The notes under the pieces are model-generated. The model was not told where the DNA came from. It saw only the letters and a program-made list of their open reading frames with translations, and searched no databases. Shown in pieces: positions 1-5,894 of a stretch of 6,087 nucleotides of DNA. The stretch's first letter is position 1. Each line of letters starts with the position of its first letter. The translations under genes and the position numbers were made by a program. Source of the stretch: Candidatus Nomurabacteria bacterium RIFCSPLOWO2_01_FULL_36_10b. Its GTDB lineage: Bacteria > Patescibacteriota > Minisyncoccia > Phycocordibacterales > UBA1006. The stretch lies in contig MFUQ01000006.1 in NCBI GenBank assembly GCA_001785725.1, forward strand, positions 1 to 6,087. The letters are read 5' to 3'.

Positions 1-1758
1 TCCTTGTACTACTGATGCGCCATTCTGCACACTAATACTTTCAAGATGAGCATATCTGGAAACAGTACCATTGCCATGGTCAATTTCTATAACATTGCCA
101 AAACCACCAGTACTATTCATTTCTGCGCGTTTAACAGTGCCGTCTGCGACTGCTTTTACTGGTGTATTCATTCCAGCTACAAAATCAATGCCTGGATGTG
201 CTTCTTCATTCCCATTAAGAGTACGCCAACCACACCCACTTCTAATTGAAGATGCAATTGGCGTAGCTAGTTTTGGTGTTGAGCCCTCAACTATGCGGGT
301 TTTGCTGGAATCCATTTTTATAGCTTTCTTTGGACAATCCGGCCATTGAGAACGATTTAGTGCTCTAATGGGTCTTCCTTGAGCATCTAAACCTACAGAT
401 TGTGTATCAAGAATAATATTTTTAATATCAGGATTCAAATCAAGAAGATAAGGATTAATTGTGCGAAGAATAACGTAAATTCCAATAATAACAGCTAGTC
501 CTAAAGCTGCATCTTGTATTTTCCCCTTCGCTCCCATTTTTATACCAAATGAATCTGATGTCATGTATTCAATACCTGCTCCAATGATTATGAACACAGC
601 GGCAATACCCATCAGACCTATTACAATTTTAATTACTGTATTTACATACTTGCCTATAGAAAGGTCGTTTCCTATTGTATATCCAAATCCCGGTAGTGGA
701 GCTAATAAATCCTGACATCCAATAATTGGATTTCCTTGAGCGTCAAGACATTTTGATGTTGAAGGAAGATATGCCCCACCACCCACTGTTTGTTGGACTG
801 GACCTAATGCCCAAGTATTTCCTGCTCTACAATCATGAATACTGTGACATGGAAATTTCAAGCGATCTGACTCAACCCATGGTACCGCTCCTGGTGCTGG
901 ATTATATGGGCCAGGTACAGCATCAATAACTGGCCTAGCCATTGCTGTGTAATCGCATGATGATGGGACAAATATGTTATTTTTCTTTATAATTTTATCA
1001 AGTTCTTCTATTTCTTGTGGGAGCCACCCATAATGATAATAATTTTTTAAAAAACTAATGCCTTCCCTCCACTCCAGCGGATTATGCAAGACACCGATAT
1101 CAGGAATAGAAGATAATTTTTTTTCTTTTGCCAAAAGTTCTTTATTACCCTGCCAACCTATTCTAAATGTATATACAAAACTTCCAATATCCCTTGGAAC
1201 ATAACCTAAATTTGCACGGTACGGAGCAACTCTTTGTATAAATGACACACCTTCGCTCTCTAATGTATCGGCAATAGCTACCATAAGATTCTCCAGCTCT
1301 TTATCGGTTAAAAATACGCATTGCTCATCCGCAACAACCATACGCATACTTATTCCACCACCATCTTCAATAGGAAACACTGCATTATTAAGAACTTTTA
1401 TATTTTGAGAGTTACGATTTGACCGAACTGATACGGCAATCTTTTTGCCAGAACAATTGCTTGTTGCTATTTCAAGAGTAAGTGTTGTGCCGCCACCATC
1501 TTTGCGCCAATTATATGTAATTACACCACCCGGAATATTTATTGAGTTATTTATATCAAGACCTTCAAAGTGTTTGAACTGAACAGTGTCAACTTTACAC
1601 TCTGCTTGTGGTGGTGAAGGCAATTGTTGCGCGTAAACAATTGATGGGAATGCTATTGCAATAACAGGTCCTATTAGCATTCCAATTGTAAGCACTGAAA
1701 TTGATATGAAGCTTAATCTCTTATGATATCTATTACGAGATGTGTCAGAGAAAAACAT
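1..1758 (-). CDS. Secreted pilin-M23 peptidase fusion protein (3' end beyond window)
   Basis: The frame is open for 586 codons from the ATG at 1758 to the left edge, so the C-terminus is missing. Residues 1-43 form a signal peptide: basic R8-R14, hydrophobic 17-41, and a likely cut at VYA/QQ. Residues 46-350 are an unrecognised exported region, with a beta-rich start and a proline-rich stretch at about 275-294. Residues 350-440 match the Patescibacteria VirB2/TrbC-like pilin pattern: LAPLPG at 353-357, helix about 372-396 ending in GIEYMTS, a lysine-bearing loop (K407, K411, K413), and helix 414-432 followed by RTINPYLL. Residues 507-586 are an M23/LytM metallopeptidase: GCGWR, zinc ligands H521 and D525 (HPGID), GFGNVIEIDHGNG, and catalytic-type H571 in RYAHL. 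The final HxH motif should lie just past the edge. The topology is consistent: signal peptide and two helices place both the N-terminal region and the peptidase outside, with the basic loop inside. All ten cysteines are in exported parts. By inference it is a wall-cutting, pilus-like component of the type IV system. Confidence 0.9.
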   Translation of the reverse strand, partial: MFFSDTSRNRYHKRLSFISISVLTIGMLIGPVIAIAFPSIVYAQQLPSPPQAECKVDTVQFKHFEGLDINNSINIPGGVITYNWRKDGGGTTLTLEIATSNCSGKKIAVSVRSNRNSQNIKVLNNAVFPIEDGGGISMRMVVADEQCVFLTDKELENLMVAIADTLESEGVSFIQRVAPYRANLGYVPRDIGSFVYTFRIGWQGNKELLAKEKKLSSIPDIGVLHNPLEWREGISFLKNYYHYGWLPQEIEELDKIIKKNNIFVPSSCDYTAMARPVIDAVPGPYNPAPGAVPWVESDRLKFPCHSIHDCRAGNTWALGPVQQTVGGGAYLPSTSKCLDAQGNPIIGCQDLLAPLPGFGYTIGNDLSIGKYVNTVIKIVIGLMGIAAVFIIIGAGIEYMTSDSFGIKMGAKGKIQDAALGLAVIIGIYVILRTINPYLLDLNPDIKNIILDTQSVGLDAQGRPIRALNRSQWPDCPKKAIKMDSSKTRIVEGSTPKLATPIASSIRSGCGWRTLNGNEEAHPGIDFVAGMNTPVKAVADGTVKRAEMNSTGGFGNVIEIDHGNGTVSRYAHLESISVQNGASVVQG

Positions 1759-1766
1759 ATGTTAGT

Positions 1767-1795
1767 AGTATACAAAAATTAAGGATGTGTGTATA
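1767..1795 (-). promoter_or_regulatory. Putative promoter of the pilin-M23 gene
   Basis: On the minus strand the 58-nt gap between the Ig-like gene and the pilin-M23 gene contains TATACT (1772-1767), a 5/6 match to the -10 consensus. It is preceded at 17 bp by TATACA (1795-1790), a 4/6 match to TTGACA. Only 8 nt separate the -10 from the ATG at 1758, so a transcript would start at about 1760 with almost no leader. No Shine-Dalgarno is present. The same gap holds the 10-nt palindrome TTACTAGTAA (1798-1807), but no convincing terminator for the gene before it. The gap is AT-rich, so chance matches are possible. Confidence 0.4.
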
Positions 1796-1816
1796 TATTA
1801 CTAGTAAAAATAATTA

Positions 1817-2812
1817 TTAAAAATCTATTCGTATATAAGCATTATTATCTTGAAGAATATTATTCATATGGCGTACCGTTACATCTATGATTGAGCTACC
1901 AGTTTCTCCGGTTGGTGTAATAATAGGAAGTTCATTTGCCTTTCCTGGCTCATATGGCTCACTGTCAATTGTCCAATTATATATTAGATCTGATACCCCG
2001 TCTGATGAGGAAAAGAAGTATGGATATACATGTAATAAACTTGATGACTGATGTGTTTTTATTGCTGGAGAAGAATCTGGATAGATAAATAACGAGCCAA
2101 CTTCTTCAAGAGCAAAACGTATTACTGTATCAAATCTAGGAATAGTGATTCTCTGCTCCGCGTTATATGTGCCGTCGCGTGATGATACATCAACACCAGC
2201 ATCAAATATATCGCGAAAATAACTATTCTCTAATAAGAAACTGTTTTTATTATATCCCGAGGCCTCTTGGACAACATCTCCATTACGACGCCACGTATAT
2301 ACATATTCACTGTTACCTGATTGACGTTGTGGAACAGCAACAAAGAGAACTACACTTTCTGAACTTGGCAATGCTTTGCCTTTATAAAATGGCGGTGTAT
2401 ATGAATCAACCGCTTGCCATAATATATCTAAATTCGCTGGTTGAATACGTATTTTTTTTGTTATGTAATCTGAATCAGTCCATGCGATTTTTATTTGAAT
2501 ATCAAGCGGGCTGTTGCTTCCTTCTGTTTCAAATTGAAAACTTTTTTTACCAATACCCTTTAATTTCTCTACGTCATTTATGAACCATGTTATATCAGAA
2601 CTGTCCAAGTTAATAACATAGCTTTCTAAATTTGCAGTTACTATTTGATATGACCCCGGTAACTCTGGCGACAAAATTAGAGAAACGTCGTTAGGCCCAA
2701 TTATTTGTTGAGCATATATTGGGCGTTGCGACACAATAACACTAGTAATAAATACTAGTGTAAGTATTAGAAAAAGTTTCAGATATGACGATACCATAAT
2801 AATATTATACAT
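1817..2812 (-). CDS. Secreted triple Ig-like-domain protein of the type IV secretion locus
   Basis: This is a 331-residue exported protein with no enzyme motif. Residues 7-34 form a signal peptide (hydrophobic 11-27, likely cut at IYA/QQ). Three beta-sandwich modules of similar build follow, at about 38-125, 127-225 and 229-331. Each has a core tryptophan in a beta-strand: ITWFIND (W76), YTWRRNGD (W174) and YNWTIDS (W280). Phrases such as DVSLILSPE, LESY and DSYTPPFYKGKALPS match a protein I recall next to VirB4 in many Patescibacteria type IV loci, usually annotated hypothetical or PKD-like. The start overlaps the VirB4 stop by 8 nt, which suggests translational coupling. An alternative start at Met6 (2797) also keeps the signal peptide and follows a perfect TATAAT. 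There is no second membrane segment or sorting motif. Its role is unknown; a structural or adhesive part of the surface apparatus is an inference from context. The family match is from memory. Confidence 0.88.
   Translation of the reverse strand: MYNIIMVSSYLKLFLILTLVFITSVIVSQRPIYAQQIIGPNDVSLILSPELPGSYQIVTANLESYVINLDSSDITWFINDVEKLKGIGKKSFQFETEGSNSPLDIQIKIAWTDSDYITKKIRIQPANLDILWQAVDSYTPPFYKGKALPSSESVVLFVAVPQRQSGNSEYVYTWRRNGDVVQEASGYNKNSFLLENSYFRDIFDAGVDVSSRDGTYNAEQRITIPRFDTVIRFALEEVGSLFIYPDSSPAIKTHQSSSLLHVYPYFFSSSDGVSDLIYNWTIDSEPYEPGKANELPIITPTGETGSSIIDVTVRHMNNILQDNNAYIRIDF
2739..2761. repeat. Perfect 9-bp inverted repeat in a signal-peptide coding region
   Basis: ACACTAGTA (2739-2747) and TACTAGTGT (2753-2761) are perfect inverted copies separated by 5 nt. 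They lie within the codons for the hydrophobic core of the Ig-like protein's signal peptide (LTLVFITSV), 36-58 nt after the Met6 ATG. In mRNA they could form a 9-bp hairpin near the translation start. Function is unproven. Confidence 0.6.
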
Positions 2813-4682
2813 TATTTACTGCATTTTCCGCTTGCGCTTGAGCAAACTCCGCTTGCGCTTGTTGGACAGCAAACAATTGGTGTGGGTCTGTCGTAATAAT
2901 TTGGTCTTCTGTGTCTGAAGAAATAACTTTTATAGCCGCGCGCTGTAAACCGGCAAAAAAGATTCCTTCTCCAACATTTGCTTCAAGAAGAAGCATCTTT
3001 TCTTCGTCAGTTAAATTAAAGACCTTTTGTAATTGGTCAATTGTTGCTGGTGATTGTTTCATCAGCATCTGCATAGACGAGTTTGTAATTAAAGCTGTCC
3101 CATATTTAGAAACCAAAAAGTCGCCTACGTCTTGAGTAATTGTTGATAGACCAAGAAAATATTTACGACATCTTTTAGCTATACCGAAAATGAATGATGC
3201 CGTATCATCAGATTTCATCATCCACCAGGCCTCATCAACAACTAGAAGTCGCTTGCGAATTTCTTTACGAATCATGTTCCAAATATAATTCATTACTATA
3301 TACATTGCGGCCGGCTTAAGTTCATCCTCCATGTCGCGTATAGAAAATACAACAAGCTTTTTATTAATATCAACATTACTTGGCTGATTTATGAAACCCG
3401 CCCATGTACCAGTAGTGTATTTTGTAAGACGTTGTAATAGAGATTCGCTTCCTTCTATACTTGAAAGCACCATTTCAAAGTCAGACATAAGTGGTGGCTC
3501 TACTTTACTAAAATCAGACCTTGGCGTTATGTCTTTTAGAGCGTATGTCTCATTAACTGCGCGGTCAACTATTGCGTCCTCTTCTGGTGACAAACCTCCG
3601 AGAATAATACGCAACAGCCCAACAATATGAATTACATTTGTACGCAACACATCCGCTGGGTCTTCATCGGGTTGCGGAATTGGAACATCAAAAGGATTAA
3701 TATGATGTTCAGATGAAAGAGAAATACCAAAATAGCGTCCTCCAACAGCTTCACATAAATTCTTATATTCATGTTCCGGGTCAATGATAATTACATCTGT
3801 ATCAAACATCATTGTTCGCAAAACTTCTAGTTTTGTAGCATATGATTTACCGGCACCGGCAGTAGCGAATGTAACAGAATTATAGTTAGGTAAAGAAAAT
3901 CTATCAAAAATTATAAGACTGTTGTTATGACGATTCACACCATAGAGTATACCCTTGTCTTCTGTGAGATCAGAAGATATGAATGGAAAAAATGATGACA
4001 GTGGACCGGAATTTAACTTTAAATCAACCATAAGATTGTCTTGTCCCAACGGAGCCGTAGTCAAAAAAGCATCTTGCTGTTGGAAAAGCGCTGGCTTCAT
4101 ATACACTTGATGCGACTCAACAATTGAACGTAACTCATTCTCTGATTTATATAAATCATCTTCTGTATTAGCGTACAAAGTAATATATAAACCAACATCA
4201 AATATACGTTCTTCTGATTGTTGCAACTTATCACGTAGAGATTCAAGATTTTGATACGCGGTATCAAGCATTGGGTCACGAACAAGCCCCTTCTCCTGCC
4301 TTAATCTTACCTGACTTTCTACTTCCGCAACTTTTTTACGAAATTGGCGAAGAACTTGTTCTGTCGCAACTGGATGAATATGTATAGCAACATCAAGAAT
4401 TTTTGGAAGATTAATTATTTCTGAGAGCCAACCCGCGACTAAAAAACTAGGGTATGAAATCGTAAAGAACGATTTTGAATATTTATCGCCAATACGCATA
4501 CTACTTGAGCGAACTTCTACCGCTGATGGAGCAAGCATGTCCTGTAACTCAACAACTGCCGCTTGATATATATCTTCCGGATTAAGTGACTGTTGACCTA
4601 AGCGCGCGATGTCGCTTACATTAACTACTTGGTCTTCAGATGATGTTTTTTTCTTTGTAAAAAATGATGAAAATATGCTCAT
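2805..4682 (-). CDS. virB4: VirB4-family type IV secretion ATPase
   Basis: This 625-residue ATPase powers assembly or substrate transport in type IV secretion and acts on the cytoplasmic face of the membrane. Residues 30-230 are the later part of the CagE/TrbE/VirB4 N-terminal region, including a charged helical stretch at 108-160 that may be coiled coil. The motor domain follows: Walker A at 271-280 (FATAGAGKS, K279), VIIIDPEHEY at 297-306, Walker B at 479-484 (LLVVDE, with E484), and the motif TITQDVGDFL at 514-523. The A273 in place of the first Walker A glycine fits my memory of Patescibacteria relatives. The tail from 604 is rich in Ala and Gln. The protein is short for VirB4 (often about 800 residues) because the first subdomain is encoded by the preceding gene. 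The start is 16 nt after that gene's stop and has no Shine-Dalgarno; TAAAAT lies 6 nt before the ATG. Confidence 0.96.
   Translation of the reverse strand: MSIFSSFFTKKKTSSEDQVVNVSDIARLGQQSLNPEDIYQAAVVELQDMLAPSAVEVRSSSMRIGDKYSKSFFTISYPSFLVAGWLSEIINLPKILDVAIHIHPVATEQVLRQFRKKVAEVESQVRLRQEKGLVRDPMLDTAYQNLESLRDKLQQSEERIFDVGLYITLYANTEDDLYKSENELRSIVESHQVYMKPALFQQQDAFLTTAPLGQDNLMVDLKLNSGPLSSFFPFISSDLTEDKGILYGVNRHNNSLIIFDRFSLPNYNSVTFATAGAGKSYATKLEVLRTMMFDTDVIIIDPEHEYKNLCEAVGGRYFGISLSSEHHINPFDVPIPQPDEDPADVLRTNVIHIVGLLRIILGGLSPEEDAIVDRAVNETYALKDITPRSDFSKVEPPLMSDFEMVLSSIEGSESLLQRLTKYTTGTWAGFINQPSNVDINKKLVVFSIRDMEDELKPAAMYIVMNYIWNMIRKEIRKRLLVVDEAWWMMKSDDTASFIFGIAKRCRKYFLGLSTITQDVGDFLVSKYGTALITNSSMQMLMKQSPATIDQLQKVFNLTDEEKMLLLEANVGEGIFFAGLQRAAIKVISSDTEDQIITTDPHQLFAVQQAQAEFAQAQAENAVNNV
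2827..2861. repeat. 14-bp direct repeat in the VirB4 tail
   Basis: TCCGCTTGCGCTTG occurs at 2827-2840 and 2848-2861, a period of 21 nt or seven codons. It encodes the repeated AQAQAE-type motif in the Ala/Gln-rich C-terminal tail of VirB4. Because the period is a multiple of three, gain or loss of a copy would keep the frame, so tail length may vary among strains. Confidence 0.7.
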
Positions 4683-4698
4683 AAATATATTTTACTTA

Positions 4699-5367
4699 CT
4701 ATGTCTCTATTGATTCGCTACCAACAACAGATTTCTGTACATCCCCAGGATTGTAAAGACTATAAAAAAGGTCCACTAATGCTGGCGTATCAACATATTC
4801 AACTTTAAGACCAAGCCCCTGTAAGCCCTGACGAATTACACCAATCCTTTCTTCAAGCTGAAGTCTCTTCTCCTGAAACTGCTCTTCGCTCATACTTAAA
4901 TCAACATCTTTCTTTTTCTTGTCGCCTCCTTTTTTACCGAATATTCTATCAATTATACTTTTCTTGCGATAAGAAGTTTGCGATGAAGTATATGGAACAA
5001 CTACAAAGAAATATTTCTTCATAATATCAACCTCCTCTGAAAAATAACGAATATACTCTATATACATTTTTGTTTGGACACGCATTAATTCTTCTTTTTG
5101 CTGAAGTAGGCGTTCATCAAGCATTTGAAGATAAGGCCTAATGTCCATACGACGCGATTGAACAACAATTTCTATAGAAAAATCAATTGAGTTTAAGAAG
5201 TTTTGGAACTGATAAATAACGGCCTCTTGTTCTTCTGATGATTTCAACGCTAAGTTCATCGCCGTCACAAGAAGTACTCCTCTCAATGCGCCACTTTTTA
5301 ATATAACGACACCATCTCGTATTTCTTTTATTGCTACAAAATTTTGTGAGTGAGTTTCATTTGCCAT
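4699..5367 (-). CDS. TraC-like protein, detached VirB4 N-terminal domain
   Basis: This 222-residue protein has no signal peptide and no clear membrane helix, and is probably cytoplasmic. Residues 10-80 fit the first subdomain of TraC/VirB4 proteins: strands in VAIKEIRDGVVILKSG and GVLLVTAMNL, a helix with EEQEAVIYQFQNFLNSIDF, then IEIVVQSRRMDIRPYL. A charged helix (about 84-112) and a strand YFFVVVPY (119-126) follow. A basic loop rich in Lys and Gly (135-153) comes next, then another helix (160-182) and a final GLKVEYVDTPALVDLFYSLYNP. It lies directly between prgI and virB4. Its length plus that of the next gene (222 + 625) equals a normal single-chain VirB4, so it probably docks onto the ATPase and links it to the membrane complex. 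The start is 14 nt after the prgI stop and lacks a Shine-Dalgarno. A strong ribosome site occurs inside the gene at Met116. Family assignment is from sequence pattern and position. Confidence 0.85.
   Translation of the reverse strand: MANETHSQNFVAIKEIRDGVVILKSGALRGVLLVTAMNLALKSSEEQEAVIYQFQNFLNSIDFSIEIVVQSRRMDIRPYLQMLDERLLQQKEELMRVQTKMYIEYIRYFSEEVDIMKKYFFVVVPYTSSQTSYRKKSIIDRIFGKKGGDKKKKDVDLSMSEEQFQEKRLQLEERIGVIRQGLQGLGLKVEYVDTPALVDLFYSLYNPGDVQKSVVGSESIET
5020..5037 (-). promoter_or_regulatory. Strong internal Shine-Dalgarno and ATG inside the TraC-like gene
   Basis: GAGGAGG (5037-5031) is followed by 8 nt and then by ATG (5022-5020), the in-frame Met116 of the TraC-like protein. This is the best-spaced Shine-Dalgarno in the window, and the annotated gene starts have none. 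If used, it would yield a separate 107-residue C-terminal product. The codons are GAG GAG GTT (Glu-Glu-Val), so it may simply be coding sequence. Confidence 0.3.
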
Positions 5368-5381
5368 ACATATTCTTAGTA

Positions 5382-5828
5382 TTATTGTACTTTCTTTTCA
5401 TTTGATTGACTATCAAGGATATCAAGATTCCAAGAAATATCACTAATACGTCTATCTGATAACCTTCCTTCTGTAACAGTAGGCGACGTAATTACATTTG
5501 CAAGCGAATCTTTCTTTTTTGTTTCTAAAGAACGACTGGACACACGACGTTGACGCCATACGAAATTCTTTGCGCTTACAAGATACGTTAGTAATGCTTG
5601 GAGAATGTATGAGAATGGTCGACCATTTACTTGATAAAACGCAAGTGCTATACCAAGTGCCACTAATCCTATAACTATTGGATATTTAAGAAAGCTTGGA
5701 ATACCGCGATACGCGACATACGCCAAACCGCCCCCACCAGCCATAAAAAGAAATTGTTGGAGCGTAAAGGGTCCAAAGATTTTATCTTTTACATCAATAA
5801 ATTGAGGTACTTCAAAACGGAGTGCCAT
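5382..5828 (-). CDS. prgI: PrgI-family type IV secretion membrane protein
   Basis: This is a small inner-membrane protein of 148 residues. The start RFEVPQFIDVKDKIFGPFTLQQF is the PrgI-family signature; this family occupies the VirB3 position just before VirB4 in conjugation loci. Two hydrophobic helices follow, at about 23-41 (LQQFLFMAGGGGLAYVAY) and 48-66 (KYPIVIGLVALGIALAFYQ). An amphipathic PFSYILQALLTYLV segment and a hydrophilic tail rich in Ser, Arg and Lys (97-148) complete it. I choose the ATG at 5828 because the family begins a few residues before VPQF. The longer frame from 5864 adds a foreign MGYWGFLCYTIY that overlaps a promoter and a terminator-like stem. The gene heads the operon, 14 nt before the TraC-like gene. 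By inference it anchors the split VirB4 complex in the membrane. Confidence 0.92.
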   Translation of the reverse strand: MALRFEVPQFIDVKDKIFGPFTLQQFLFMAGGGGLAYVAYRGIPSFLKYPIVIGLVALGIALAFYQVNGRPFSYILQALLTYLVSAKNFVWRQRRVSSRSLETKKKDSLANVITSPTVTEGRLSDRRISDISWNLDILDSQSNEKKVQ

Positions 5829-5834
5829 ATAGAT

Positions 5835-5843
5835 AGTATAACA
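5835..5843 (-). promoter_or_regulatory. Extended -10 promoter of the secretion operon
   Basis: TGTTATACT (5843-5835) matches the extended -10 form TGnTATAAT with one mismatch. No good -35 is seen at 16-18 bp, which is tolerated by extended -10 promoters. The hexamer ends 6 nt before the chosen prgI ATG at 5828, so the expected start of transcription falls on or next to the ATG, giving a leaderless mRNA. It directly follows the terminator-like hairpin, as expected at an operon boundary. Confidence 0.5.
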
Positions 5844-5844
5844 T

Positions 5845-5878
5845 AAAAACCCCCAATAACCCATCGTTTGACGAGGGG
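5845..5878 (-). terminator. Terminator-like hairpin before prgI
   Basis: On the minus strand CCCC-TCGT (5878-5871), a CAA loop and ACGA-T-GGG (5867-5860) form a compact stem with one bulged T. About 5 nt further on, GGGGG (5854-5850) is followed by TTTTT (5849-5845). The CCCC can pair either with the near GGG or with the distal GGGGG next to the T-run; the second pairing gives the more terminator-like form. It sits 17 nt after the stop of the upstream gene and just before the prgI promoter, so it probably ends the upstream transcript. A leader attenuator is the alternative. Confidence 0.45.
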
Positions 5879-5894
5879 AAAAGAAATATTGTTC

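Noticed and set aside
76..78. His561 (IDHGNG) as a zinc ligand of the M23 domain
   Set aside because: This His is common in M23 proteins but is not a metal ligand. The ligands are the H and D of HPGID and the second His of the HxH motif, which lies outside the window.
71..349. Plus-strand open frame of 92 codons
   Set aside because: It lies wholly opposite the M23 domain coding region, whose motifs are unmistakable. The translation shows no family features.
2167..2583. Plus-strand open frame of 138 codons
   Set aside because: It is antisense to the Ig-like protein gene. Its composition (His, Tyr, Leu and Cys rich) looks like a shadow frame.
3843..3866. Alanine replacing the first glycine of Walker A in VirB4
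   Set aside because: The remaining GAGKS and both acidic motifs are intact, and the A is what I recall in Patescibacteria relatives, so it is not evidence of an inactive ATPase.
4097..4285. Second minus-strand frame inside virB4
   Set aside because: It overlaps the conserved VirB4 frame out of phase and has no recognisable motif.
4925..4945. A-run in the TraC-like gene as a programmed frameshift site
   Set aside because: The codons read AAA AAA GGA in the main frame, not the A-AAA-AAG phase. The frame continues to a sensible conserved C-terminus, and no alternative frame extends usefully.
5829..5864. Longer prgI start adding twelve residues
   Set aside because: The extension is not PrgI-like, and it overlaps both the terminator-like GGGGG/TTTTT element and the extended -10 promoter. 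The ATG at 5828 gives the normal family N-terminus.
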